Assembly: GCA_934351835.1 (NCBI GenBank)
Contig: CAKRJP010000010.1
Span: 40,854-104,853, forward strand
From: an uncultured Lachnospiraceae bacterium
Lineage (GTDB): Bacteria > Bacillota > Clostridia > Lachnospirales > Lachnospiraceae
Direction of reading: 5' to 3'
Length of the DNA: 64,000 nt
The notes beneath the pieces are model-generated. The model was not told where the DNA came from. It saw only the letters and a list, made by a program, of their open reading frames with translations, and ran no database searches. Shown here one piece after another: positions 25,480-33,860 of this stretch; position 1 is the first letter of the stretch; each line of letters opens with the position of its first letter. The position numbers were made by a program, and so were the translations under genes.

Positions 25480-26524
25480 TTTTCTCACTCCCCTTTCTCT
25501 CGTTCTCCACATGTTCCAGCACGATTCCATGAGCGATTCCCGGAACGCTTGCACCCTCGTTAAAACTCACAGTGGACATCAATGCTCCCGTCGGTACAAA
25601 TAAAATCCGTTTCCATTCTCCCGTCTCCAGTTTCGGCAGGATATACGACGCCAGCACTGATGCCGCACATCCACAGCCGCTTCCCCCTGCATGGGTATCC
25701 TGGCTTTCCTGATCAAAAATCAACATTCCACAATCCAGATGTTTTTCTCTGATGTCAATTCCTTTTTCCAGCATCAGATCAAACAGAATACTCTGGCCGA
25801 TATATCCCAGATCTCCAGTGATGATCCGATTATAATCTTCCGGTGTCCGATCAAAATCCCGGAAATTACATATGATCGTATCCCTCGCTGCCGGGGCCAT
25901 GCAGGCTCCCATATTCTGCGAATCTTTCAGTCCATAATCTACAATCTTGCCAATCGTCACTCCGGAAATCTTCACTTTACTTCTTCTCGTTCCCACCAGA
26001 AATGCCCCACTGGCAGTTACTGTCCACTGAGCCGATAACGGTCTCTGGTTCGCATATCCCAATGGAAAACGGAACTCTTTCTCTGCGCTTCCGAAATGGC
26101 TGGACGTCACTGCCAGCACACTTTCTCCGTACCCGGCTGCCACCGTCATGGCAGATAACGCCAGTGCTTCCCCGGATGTGGAGCATGCCCCGAAAAGACC
26201 AAACAATGGTATATTTAGATTTTCCACTCCCCAAGTTGTAGCAACCCCCTGACGCAGAAGGTCTCCGCCAAACAAGTAACGTACCTCTTCCACTTTTGTA
26301 TGCGCCTTTCCCAGCGCCAGCATACATGCGTCTTTCTGCATTGTACTCTCCGCTTCCTCCCAGCTCTTTTCTCCAAACAGGTTGTCTGGATTTATCATAT
26401 CAAAGAACTTCGCCATCGGCCCTTCACTTTCCTTTTTGCCCGCAACGGATGCGCTGCTTATGATATATGGAGCCTGCAAAAATGAAATACTCTGCTTGCC
26501 CTTTATTAATTCACTTTGTTTCAT
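25466..26524 (-). CDS. spoVAD: Stage V sporulation protein AD
   Basis: 352 residues, soluble thiolase-like fold that binds dipicolinic acid in Bacillus. Recognisable parts: GKQSISFLQAPYIISSASVAG, FGACSTSGEALALSAM and THAGGSGCGCAASVLASYIL. It overlaps spoVAE. It is separated from spoVAC by a MATE gene and a methyltransferase, which is unusual. Confidence 0.93.
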   Translation of the reverse strand: MKQSELIKGKQSISFLQAPYIISSASVAGKKESEGPMAKFFDMINPDNLFGEKSWEEAESTMQKDACMLALGKAHTKVEEVRYLFGGDLLRQGVATTWGVENLNIPLFGLFGACSTSGEALALSAMTVAAGYGESVLAVTSSHFGSAEKEFRFPLGYANQRPLSAQWTVTASGAFLVGTRRSKVKISGVTIGKIVDYGLKDSQNMGACMAPAARDTIICNFRDFDRTPEDYNRIITGDLGYIGQSILFDLMLEKGIDIREKHLDCGMLIFDQESQDTHAGGSGCGCAASVLASYILPKLETGEWKRILFVPTGALMSTVSFNEGASVPGIAHGIVLEHVENERKGSEKSGTV

Positions 26525-26627
26525 AACAAAAATCCTCCATACTACAACACTGACTCTCGTTCTTAGTATGAAGGATTTCTTTTCTATTTATACTTATACA
26601 TGAAATAATTCTTCCGGATCACTTCTC

Positions 26628-27407
26628 TTATTTTCTTAAAATATCTACCGTATGCGCACCGGCACCCAAAAGTTCTTCCCGTTCACAGGTTGCCATCTGA
26701 TAGTCAACAAACCACGCAAACTCTTCTTCCGTTAACTGATTCAGAAACGGTCGCATATAATTAGCCGGGCCATCCGGAGAAATCATTTTCATACGCTCTA
26801 ACCCTGCATCTTCTGCCAGTCTCCGAATATCTTCCACACGCACATAATCATACAAGTTCTTCTCCTCTGAAATCGTATGAAAATCCGGGCTAAGTCTTTT
26901 TTCTTCCATGCACTCTCTGATATGTCGCTCTTTAAACGCATATGTAATCACACCGTATTCATTCATACAGTAGGCTACCAGGATTACACCACCCGGTTTT
27001 GTTACACGCTTTGCTTCATTTAATGCCTTTAACTTATCTTCATAGGAAAACAAGTGATACATTGGGCCAAATAGCAGTGTCACATCAAAAGTATCCTCCT
27101 GTAATTTCTTTAAATTCAGAGCGTTCCCCTGCATTGCCTTCACGCTGCTCTTCTTCTGCTTTAAAATTCCCAGATTGTATTTCACCAGTTCCACCGCGGT
27201 CACATCATAGCCTTCTTCCGCCAGTGCCACTGAATATCTCCCGGTTCCGGCACCGATATCAAGAATTTTAACCTCTGATGCCTTCCTGCCTTCTGGAAGA
27301 TATTTATGAATATATTTCATAGATACCAGAAATTCTACTCTTCCATGACGGGAATTTAAGCGTTTTTCCTCATTAAATTTATTATAATACTGTTCAATTT
27401 CATTCAT
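26628..27407 (-). CDS. SAM-dependent methyltransferase
   Basis: About 259 residues. A class I methyltransferase: motif I is VKILDIGAGTGRYSVALAEE, motif II region DVTLLFGPMYHLFS, and LNEAKRVTKPGGVILVAY follows. The start overlaps the end of the MATE gene (TGATG), so they are translated together. The substrate is unknown; the family resembles small-molecule or UbiE-like enzymes. It sits inside the spoVA block. Confidence 0.85.
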   Translation of the reverse strand: MNEIEQYYNKFNEEKRLNSRHGRVEFLVSMKYIHKYLPEGRKASEVKILDIGAGTGRYSVALAEEGYDVTAVELVKYNLGILKQKKSSVKAMQGNALNLKKLQEDTFDVTLLFGPMYHLFSYEDKLKALNEAKRVTKPGGVILVAYCMNEYGVITYAFKERHIRECMEEKRLSPDFHTISEEKNLYDYVRVEDIRRLAEDAGLERMKMISPDGPANYMRPFLNQLTEEEFAWFVDYQMATCEREELLGAGAHTVDILRK

Positions 27408-28783
27408 CATGCGTTTTCCTGTGATCCTTCCCGATTCTTTATGCGTTTCTCTAACTTTTTCAATATTACCACATATATTGTGACAATTACAATCGTTGCC
27501 AGAATCCACGCTGCCTGGTCAGTAAAGCAAACTCCTATGTATCCGAACATCGGTGTAATGATCACCGACATCAATGCCCTTGCAAATAATTCCGTAACGC
27601 CGGACAGCATCGCCAGTCCGCCATACCCCAGTGCCTGAACCGTCATTCTCAGGCAGTTTACCGGAACCAGAAAACTATAAAAGCAAGCCGTACATGTCAG
27701 ATATAACTGCACTTCTTTTAATACTTTTGTCTCGCCGGCATCCACAAATAAAAGTGCAATCTTTGATCCACAGAAAATCATGAGGATTCCCACAATAACC
27801 GAGTATGCCACTCCGATGCCACAGCCGATACCTACGCCTTTTTTTACACGGGTAATTTTACCCGCACCATAGTTCTGTCCGGCAAATGTCGCACAGGTCG
27901 TTGCCAGTCCGTCGTAGGCACAGATTGCAAGCTGCTTGATTTTCATGCCTGCTGCAAAAGCTGAAACATAGACAACATCCAGCATATTTACTGCGCTCTG
28001 CATCATGATACTTCCAATCGCTGTGATGGAAAACTGAAGTCCCATGGGCACAGCACTGACAAATAATATCTTCATGCAACGGCCGTTTAGTTTACGCTCG
28101 CCATCCTCAAAACGAAGTACGTCATACTTACGGATCATATATGTAAAGCAGACTGCTCCTGAAATTCCCTGGGCGAGGATCGTCGCCCAGGCAGCTCCTG
28201 CTACGCCGCTTTTTAACACAATGATGAAAAACAGGTCCATAAAAATGTTTAAAAAAGTCGACAACACTAAAAACAGAAACGGTGTTCTGGAATCTCCCAG
28301 TGCACGAATAATCGCTGCGCAGGTATTATAAAGAATCGTAAATGGTATTCCCAGACAGATTACAAAGAAATATGCGTAAGAGCCATCAAAAATCTCCTTC
28401 GGCGTCTTCATCCAGATCAACGCCTGTCTGCACAAAATTGTGGTCACAAGTGTGAGGAGCACCGCCATAATGATTCCAAAATATGCCGCATTCGCCACAT
28501 ATTTTCGCATATTGTTATATCGTTTCGCGCCAAAATGCTGCGCGATCGGCACGCCCAGTCCATTGCAGGTTCCCAGGACAAACCCGATAATCAGGAAATT
28601 AATGGAGGTTGTCGCCCCGACTGCCGTCAGCGCATTTAATCCCAGTACCTTTCCTACAATAATCGTATCCACCAGATTATAAAGCTGTTGGAACAGATTT
28701 CCCAATACCAGAGGAATAGAAAACTTTAAAATCAGAGGGAATGGATTTCCCTCTGTCATATCTTTCGTTATACTTTTCGCCAT
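27407..28783 (-). CDS. MATE-family efflux transporter
   Basis: About 458 residues and about 12 membrane segments in two halves. The start MAKSITKDMTEGNPFPLILK with KFSIPLVLGNLFQQLYNLVD is the usual MATE opening; RALGDSRTPFLFLV is in the middle. It exports cationic drugs or metabolites using Na+ or H+. I chose ATG 28783, which has GGAG 9 nt upstream; the in-frame TTG at 28798 is less likely. It overlaps the methyltransferase, and both lie between spoVAC and spoVAD. Confidence 0.9.
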   Translation of the reverse strand: MAKSITKDMTEGNPFPLILKFSIPLVLGNLFQQLYNLVDTIIVGKVLGLNALTAVGATTSINFLIIGFVLGTCNGLGVPIAQHFGAKRYNNMRKYVANAAYFGIIMAVLLTLVTTILCRQALIWMKTPKEIFDGSYAYFFVICLGIPFTILYNTCAAIIRALGDSRTPFLFLVLSTFLNIFMDLFFIIVLKSGVAGAAWATILAQGISGAVCFTYMIRKYDVLRFEDGERKLNGRCMKILFVSAVPMGLQFSITAIGSIMMQSAVNMLDVVYVSAFAAGMKIKQLAICAYDGLATTCATFAGQNYGAGKITRVKKGVGIGCGIGVAYSVIVGILMIFCGSKIALLFVDAGETKVLKEVQLYLTCTACFYSFLVPVNCLRMTVQALGYGGLAMLSGVTELFARALMSVIITPMFGYIGVCFTDQAAWILATIVIVTIYVVILKKLEKRIKNREGSQENA

Positions 28784-28852
28784 ATCTCTCATCTCCAATT
28801 AATATACTAAATAAACTCATTTTAAAAATCCAAACGCTATTCTAGCACAATT

Positions 28853-29323
28853 TCAGGAAATGAAAAAGAGTGAAATCCAGTAAATTAATCCCAAAAACCA
28901 GCTGGTAAAGATTCCATATAAGATTACCGGTCCCGCAATCGTAAATATTTTTGCGCCGATTCCAAATACCTGTCCTTCTTTTTTATACTCGATTGCCGGG
29001 GCGACCACGGAGTTTGCAAATCCTGTGATCGGGACCAGTGCTCCTGCACCACCCCATTTAGCAATGCGCGAGTACAGCCCAAATCCCGTTAGAAGGACGC
29101 TCAATAATACCAATATTATCGAACACCAGCCTCCACTGATGTCTTTCCCCAACCCTGCATTTTTACAGATGTTCAAAATAATCTGTCCGATTGCACAGAT
29201 CAGTCCTCCTGTCAGAAATGCCTTTGCCATATTTAACGGCAGATTGTGCACCGGCGTCTTCTGCTTGACATATTCTTTGTATTCTTCCTGCGCTTTTAAC
29301 TTATCTATGCTTTCTTTTTCCAT
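28853..29323 (-). CDS. spoVAC: Stage V sporulation protein AC
   Basis: About 156 residues with a soluble N-terminus and about five membrane segments: FLTGGLICAIGQIILNICKN, WGGAGALVPITGFANSVV and VFGIGAKIFTIAGPVILYG. In Bacillus, SpoVAC acts as a mechanosensitive DPA channel. AAGGAG precedes the ATG at 29323. It is homologous to spoVAE in this locus. The gap to the MATE gene is about 69 nt. Confidence 0.92.
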   Translation of the reverse strand: MEKESIDKLKAQEEYKEYVKQKTPVHNLPLNMAKAFLTGGLICAIGQIILNICKNAGLGKDISGGWCSIILVLLSVLLTGFGLYSRIAKWGGAGALVPITGFANSVVAPAIEYKKEGQVFGIGAKIFTIAGPVILYGIFTSWFLGLIYWISLFFIS

Positions 29324-29350
29324 ATACACTCCTTCACTTTCTGCTTCTTC

Positions 29351-29764
29351 TTACCACCTGTGAAAGAAGAAAAATAATGCGCCCAGGACTTTTCCTATAG
29401 CAAGTGCCAGAATCATATAAGGGATACATTTGATCAGTTTGATACGTCTGATAAAAATCGGAAACAAATCCAAAATTTCTGTCAGTGCCATCGCCCAGCA
29501 TCCCACAAAAATACCGCCAAACAAGCCAAACACCGGCACCAGCCAGCTTCCACCGGGAATTTCAATTTCATATAGATAAAAAATGCATCCGGAAATGCCA
29601 CCCAGCGCAATAGCATCCTCATACAACATCACATATTCTCCCGTGTGAGTCCGATCCGCAAAATCAGATACCACACCCAGACCAATAATAAATGCAAACA
29701 AACCGCCAGCAGCAGTTACTCCCGCGCTAAGTCCGATGACTGCCAGTAGGATCTGCGTCCACAT
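29351..29764 (-). CDS. spoVAB: Stage V sporulation protein AB
   Basis: About 137 residues, membrane protein: MWTQILLAVIGLSAGVTAAG, then FAFIIGLGVVSDFADRTHT and a C-terminal hydrophobic stretch. Matches SpoVAB in length and pattern. The ATG at 29764 follows GGGG and overlaps the end of spoVAA. Part of the SpoVA DPA transport complex. Confidence 0.88.
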   Translation of the reverse strand: MWTQILLAVIGLSAGVTAAGGLFAFIIGLGVVSDFADRTHTGEYVMLYEDAIALGGISGCIFYLYEIEIPGGSWLVPVFGLFGGIFVGCWAMALTEILDLFPIFIRRIKLIKCIPYMILALAIGKVLGALFFFFHRW

Positions 29765-30404
29765 CCAGTTCTTTCCCCTTTCTTGAAATATTTTCAATCA
29801 ACGTTGTCTGGATATCATTCTCATAGAGACGCATCTCCACCTCCATCGGTGTCGGATCAACCGAGAAACGTTTTCTTCCAAAATGATTGAAAAACGTCAG
29901 GATTCCGATCGCCAGGCCGATGCTGTAGGTAAATTCCAAGATAGTAAATCCGTCGGAGGTTGTCCCTGTAAGCTGTTTATAAATCTGCCCAAACATCTTA
30001 CTGACATCCACATCATTATTGAACGCCATAGTCGAAAATGCTGCTCCAAAGAAACCTATCAGTATCACCAGTGCTGCTTTCATCCAATGCACCGCTTTCC
30101 CCGAAGTTTTTCCACTTTCATACGTCACTATAAAATCATTTTCCCCATAATTTTCTATCTGTATCCCCGGATATTCTTTGTGGATACAGGAAATGACTTT
30201 TAATATGGACACTGCTTCCCTGTGCTGCCTTTTATCATCTGTCGAGTGAAATCTCAACAATCGCAGTGATTTTATTTTCGCCAGAATATTCGGCTGGATA
30301 CATTCAATCTGTAAGACATCACCCAGGCAGACATCCGGGTGGTCGACCTCTATATTTCGGTCCGCTTTTATATATACAATTTCCCCCTTCGCCGCCATAC
30401 TCAT
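29727..30404 (-). CDS. spoVAA: Stage V sporulation protein AA
   Basis: 225 residues. The N-terminal domain of about 100 residues is soluble (VYIKADRNIEVDHPDVCLGD); two membrane segments follow (WMKAALVILIGFFGAAFST and FTYSIGLAIGILTFFNHFG). This is the SpoVAA architecture. The ATG overlaps the stop of the small gene before it (ATGA), so translation is coupled. Confidence 0.9.
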   Translation of the reverse strand: MSMAAKGEIVYIKADRNIEVDHPDVCLGDVLQIECIQPNILAKIKSLRLLRFHSTDDKRQHREAVSILKVISCIHKEYPGIQIENYGENDFIVTYESGKTSGKAVHWMKAALVILIGFFGAAFSTMAFNNDVDVSKMFGQIYKQLTGTTSDGFTILEFTYSIGLAIGILTFFNHFGRKRFSVDPTPMEVEMRLYENDIQTTLIENISRKGKELDVDADPTGSHRT

Positions 30405-30556
30405 ATCTTATCCTCTGCCACATTCAGGACAAAAGTTCCTTCACTGATATCATTTCCACCTTTCAGATCATGGAAATAATAAATACATCCTACAAGGATC
30501 GCCGTTGCCACCGCCGCCAGCAGCCACATCCTTAATTTTCTTCTGGCATCTTCCAT
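30401..30556 (-). CDS. 51-residue single-span membrane peptide ahead of spoVAA
   Basis: Small gene below usual ORF cut-offs. The product is MEDARRKLRMWLLAAVATAI followed by LVGCIYYFHDLKGG and an acidic tail ending VAEDKI. It has a positively charged N-terminus and one membrane helix, so the tail should face outward. GGGAGGGTGATAGC gives an excellent ribosome binding site, and the stop overlaps the spoVAA start by ATGA. A forespore-type promoter lies 54 nt upstream of the ATG. A role as a small subunit or regulator of the SpoVA complex is inference. Confidence 0.75.
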   Translation of the reverse strand: MEDARRKLRMWLLAAVATAILVGCIYYFHDLKGGNDISEGTFVLNVAEDKI

Positions 30557-30609
30557 ATGCTATCACCCTCCCAGGCAAAACTTTAAGAGTCTCAGCCTCT
30601 TTTCGCGTT

Positions 30610-30639
30610 TAGTATGGCTTATTTTCTGCGGAAATATGC
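30610..30639 (-). promoter_or_regulatory. Sigma-F/sigma-G type promoter of the spoVA operon
   Basis: On the minus strand GCATA (30635-30639) and AGCCATACTA (30610-30619) are 15 bp apart. This fits the forespore consensus (GYATA, 15 bp, GGNNANANTA) with one mismatch. It lies between sigF and the 51-residue gene, so spoVA is probably switched on separately from spoIIA. Confidence 0.7.
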
Positions 30640-30660
30640 ATACAATTTTAGCAGCTATTT

Positions 30661-31386
30661 TTATGTTTCCCCCGTCACCAGCCTTCGCAGATTCTCCATA
30701 ATCCTTTTCTCCATGCGCGACACCTGCACCTGGGAAATTCCTAATGCTTCTCCCGCTTCTGTCTGGGTCTTATCCTGAAAATACCTCAGATAAATTAACA
30801 CCTGTTCTTGTTTTTCCAGTGTCCCCAGAAGTTGCTTCAGCAACATATGATCCAATAATTTTTCTTCTGCTGATTCTTTCTCCGGCAACTTATCAAGCAG
30901 CCGGATTTCCTCTCCTTCTTTCTGGAAAATTGGTTTGTGCAGTGATTCCACTTCACCGCCGGCATCCAGTGCCTGTACCAGTTCCTCCGCAGGGACTTCC
31001 ATCCGGTCCGCAATCTGTGTAATAGTCGGCTCCCGTCCCAATTCTTCCTGTAGCTTTTCTTTACACAAATATGCTCTATACGCCAGTTCTTTTAAAGACC
31101 GGCTGACTTTTATCATTCCGTCATCTCTTAAGAAACGTTTGATTTCACCAGTGATCAACGGCACCGCATAGGTTGAAAATCTTACATTATAAGAGAGGTC
31201 AAATTTGTCAATTGCTTTTAAAAGTCCGATATTCCCAATCTGAAACAAATCTTCTGCCTCTACACCACGGTTATAAAATCTTCGCACGACACACCATACA
31301 AGCCCTGTATTTTCTTCCACAAGCTGTGCTTTTGCTCCTTCATCCCCTTCGTGAGATTTCTGAATCAAAGCAATTGTGTGGTCCAT
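30661..31386 (-). CDS. sigF: RNA polymerase sporulation sigma factor SigF
   Basis: 241 residues. Sigma-70 regions are clear: region 2 with LVEENTGLVWCVVRRFYNRG and DLFQIGNIGLLKAIDKFDLS, region 3 with TITQIADRMEVPAEEL, region 4 with TEAGEALGISQVQVSRMEKR. SigF is the first forespore sigma factor and is held by SpoIIAB until SpoIIAA is dephosphorylated. It overlaps spoIIAB by 22 nt in the standard spoIIA order. Confidence 0.95.
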   Translation of the reverse strand: MDHTIALIQKSHEGDEGAKAQLVEENTGLVWCVVRRFYNRGVEAEDLFQIGNIGLLKAIDKFDLSYNVRFSTYAVPLITGEIKRFLRDDGMIKVSRSLKELAYRAYLCKEKLQEELGREPTITQIADRMEVPAEELVQALDAGGEVESLHKPIFQKEGEEIRLLDKLPEKESAEEKLLDHMLLKQLLGTLEKQEQVLIYLRYFQDKTQTEAGEALGISQVQVSRMEKRIMENLRRLVTGET

Positions 31387-31820
31387 AATTTTCTTCCTTT
31401 TCCAATGGTCTTTTGCATCTTCACGATGGTGCCTTTTCCGGGTTCTGATTCCACTTCCATTTCGTCCATAAATGCTTCCATAAAGGAAAATCCCATCCCT
31501 GCCCTCTCGATCTCCGGTTTGGTCGTGAATAAAGGTTCCATCGCTTTCTCTACATCCTCGATGCCTTTTCCTTTATCTTCGATTTCCAGATAAAGGGTCT
31601 TTTCCTCCGTCCTGCAACGGATATAAATGTTATGTACCTCATTTTCATATCCGTGGATGATCGCATTCGTGACTGCCTCGGACACGGCGGTTTTCACGTC
31701 CGCTACTTCCTCCACCGTCGGATTTAATGAAGTCATAAACGCAGCCACTGTCACTCTCGCAAAAGATTCATTTGCAGAGCGACTGTCAAATACCAGTTCC
31801 ATTTCATTCGTATTCTTCAT
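31365..31820 (-). CDS. spoIIAB: Anti-sigma F factor SpoIIAB
   Basis: 151 residues; a GHKL-type serine kinase. The N box is AVSEAVTNAIIHGY, the G1 box EIEDKGKGIEDVEKAM, and the G2 region ERAGMGFSFMEAFMDEM. It binds and inhibits SigF and phosphorylates SpoIIAA. It directly follows spoIIAA and overlaps sigF. Confidence 0.95.
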   Translation of the reverse strand: MKNTNEMELVFDSRSANESFARVTVAAFMTSLNPTVEEVADVKTAVSEAVTNAIIHGYENEVHNIYIRCRTEEKTLYLEIEDKGKGIEDVEKAMEPLFTTKPEIERAGMGFSFMEAFMDEMEVESEPGKGTIVKMQKTIGKGRKLWTTQLL

Positions 31821-32132
31821 TTATTTGTCCTCCTCATAAATCTGCATAATCCTCGTTACTCCCGACATTGTCAAAATCTTTTTCATCCTTTCACTGGTGT
31901 GCACTGCACACACTTCTCCTCCCAACATATAAATTCTTTTATACCGTCCCATAATGACTCCTATCCCCGAACTGTCCATAAAATTTGTCTCTTCAAAATC
32001 AAAGATCACATACCGGATATGATTATGCTCAATCAGGTGATCCGATTCCTTTCGGATCTCTTCCGCGTTATGATGGTCCAGTTCATTGGGGAGAAATATT
32101 GTGAGACAATTTTCTTCCACCTGATATTTCAA
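31821..32132 (-). CDS. spoIIAA: Anti-anti-sigma factor SpoIIAA
   Basis: 103 residues, STAS domain. The phosphorylated serine is in ETNFMDSSGIGVIMGRYK. Start is probably TTG (32132) after GGAGGAG. Unphosphorylated SpoIIAA frees SigF from SpoIIAB in the forespore. First gene of the spoIIA operon. I could not identify a convincing sigma-H promoter upstream by eye. Confidence 0.94.
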   Translation of the reverse strand: MKYQVEENCLTIFLPNELDHHNAEEIRKESDHLIEHNHIRYVIFDFEETNFMDSSGIGVIMGRYKRIYMLGGEVCAVHTSERMKKILTMSGVTRIMQIYEEDK

Positions 32133-32190
32133 AAAATCTCCTCCATCCTACTACATGAATTTTTGCAGCCCATTTTTCAGGCTATATAGC

Positions 32191-32229
32191 AAAAGAAGAG
32201 GATACGCTTCTTCGCATATCCTCTTCTTT
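32191..32229. terminator. Terminator after the TPR gene
   Basis: AAAGAAGAGGATA pairs with TATCCTCTTCTTT around a 12-nt loop, with TTTT on the minus strand. It separates the TPR gene from spoIIAA. Confidence 0.75.
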
Positions 32230-32246
32230 CGTACTTTTATTATATT

Positions 32247-33704
32247 CTACTGATAATAACCATCTGTTGTTCCGTCATCGTAATACGTTGTATCATCGTA
32301 ATACATCGTATCATCCGTATACATCTGAGTATCCGCAGATGTATCTGAATCTGTATCTTCGGATGTATCATCCGTAGATTTACCGTTCTGCTTGTCCAGT
32401 GCTTTCTGCGCTGTAGACGCTACTTCTGTATCTTTGTAATCCTGAATCAGTTTCTGATACAACTGGTTCGCCTTATCGGTGTCTCCATTCTCTTCATAGC
32501 ATTGTGCCAGAAGAAGCATTCCCTGTCCATCATTGTACGTCTCGTCCATCTTCTGGATCTGCTCCAGATCAGAAATCGCTGATTTATAATTTGCTGCACT
32601 GTAATACTCGTACGCCTCTGCATATAATGTATTACATACTTCCGGATATACAGCATTCGTAATGGTTTCGAACTGTTCTCTTCCTAAAGTTCCAAGTGCA
32701 TCGACATCGACTTTTAACAGTTCTTCTGCCATGGCTGAATAGCTCATATCTCCGGTGTTCAAATGAGTCGTCATGTTAATCACGATCTCATAGCTGTCCT
32801 TTGTACCGCTGGCAGTTTTCTCACTGTTCTTATCATTCGTCTCGTCACTGCGATAATCTTCCAGTTCTTTCTTCAGTGCACTGATCTGTGACTTCTGCGT
32901 CGCAATCTGGTCACTGAATGCCACAGTCTGTTCATTATTCTTATGCTGTCTGGACGATGTGATCGCCGGCATAACCAAAAACCACATGACCGCAACTCCT
33001 ACCAGAATACCGATACCGATATTGGCAACAGTATGAAGTCCTGAGTTCACAAACAAACGGTTCGTCGTCGGCTGGATGATCGTATCATTTCCCACCGTAT
33101 AAGTGACTGTATGCTGTTCCCTGGTCTCCTGCTCTTTCGTCTTAAGATTACGTTCTTTTCGTATCTCTGTTAATTCATGCATATAATGCAACGTCGTAGA
33201 ATCTGTTGTATCCAACTTGTGCGCTGCACGGATTGCCTGTCTTGCCTGAGAATACTGTTCTGTGTGTATATACAAAAGCGCCAGGAGCTGATACGCCTTT
33301 ACAAACGTCGGATGCTCCGATACCGCTTTCTTCAACTGTATGATCGCCATATCTTCACTATTCTGTGAACAATAGGTCAGTGCCTGGTTATAGCGTTTAA
33401 CCGCCTGATTGATCTGGTCAAGTTCTGTTGGGTTTTCTCTTACTTTCTGGATATAGTAATTGGCAATATTTTCATGAGACTGAAAATTCTTGCTCAAGAT
33501 CCACTCTGTCAGTGCCTCCGCAACTTCTCCCCGTCCGTAATACACTAATCCCAGAAGATTTCTTGCCGCTATATTATCTCTGTTATACTGTAAACTCTTC
33601 TTCAGTGACGTCATCGCCCCGGACAGGTCCCTGATCGTCGCTTTCTTAAGTCCGTCATTATACCAGTAATTCGACTGATACAATAATTTTGTTGCGTAAT
33701 CCAT
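32247..33704 (-). CDS. Membrane-anchored TPR protein with acidic Thr/Tyr-rich tail
   Basis: 485 residues. Residues 1-190 are TPR-like helices (ALTEWILSKNFQSHENIANY, AIIQLKKAVSEHPTFVKAY); one membrane span is near 230-250 (VANIGIGILVGVAVMWFLV); then a coiled coil (SQISALKKELEDY) and outer TPR repeats (AISDLEQIQKMDETYNDGQG). The last 45 residues are almost only Asp, Thr, Ser, Tyr and Glu with TYYDD repeats. The C-terminal half is probably outside the cell. A scaffold role at the envelope is likely; the function is unknown. Confidence 0.75.
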   Translation of the reverse strand: MDYATKLLYQSNYWYNDGLKKATIRDLSGAMTSLKKSLQYNRDNIAARNLLGLVYYGRGEVAEALTEWILSKNFQSHENIANYYIQKVRENPTELDQINQAVKRYNQALTYCSQNSEDMAIIQLKKAVSEHPTFVKAYQLLALLYIHTEQYSQARQAIRAAHKLDTTDSTTLHYMHELTEIRKERNLKTKEQETREQHTVTYTVGNDTIIQPTTNRLFVNSGLHTVANIGIGILVGVAVMWFLVMPAITSSRQHKNNEQTVAFSDQIATQKSQISALKKELEDYRSDETNDKNSEKTASGTKDSYEIVINMTTHLNTGDMSYSAMAEELLKVDVDALGTLGREQFETITNAVYPEVCNTLYAEAYEYYSAANYKSAISDLEQIQKMDETYNDGQGMLLLAQCYEENGDTDKANQLYQKLIQDYKDTEVASTAQKALDKQNGKSTDDTSEDTDSDTSADTQMYTDDTMYYDDTTYYDDGTTDGYYQ

Positions 33705-33725
33705 ATACTTCCCTCATATATTCTT

Positions 33726-33860
33726 CTACTTCGTCTGTTCGATCATCTCTCTCAGGATATCTGTCATATCTGTCAAATCTTCCTGATAAATCGCATCCTC
33801 TATGTCTTCTATCTCCAGACTCGGCTGAAACTTCTTTACTTCTTCTTCAAAATTCAGCAT
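33726..33860 (-). CDS. 44-residue acidic protein overlapping folC
   Basis: Short gene: MLNFEEEVKKFQPSLEIEDI then EDAIYQEDLTDMTDILREMI and a short tail EQTK. No membrane segment; strongly acidic and helical. The start lies inside the last codons of folC (14-nt overlap) and the end is 22 nt before the TPR gene start, so it is in the same transcript. Codon pattern and position argue for a real gene. Function unknown. Confidence 0.6.
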   Translation of the reverse strand: MLNFEEEVKKFQPSLEIEDIEDAIYQEDLTDMTDILREMIEQTK

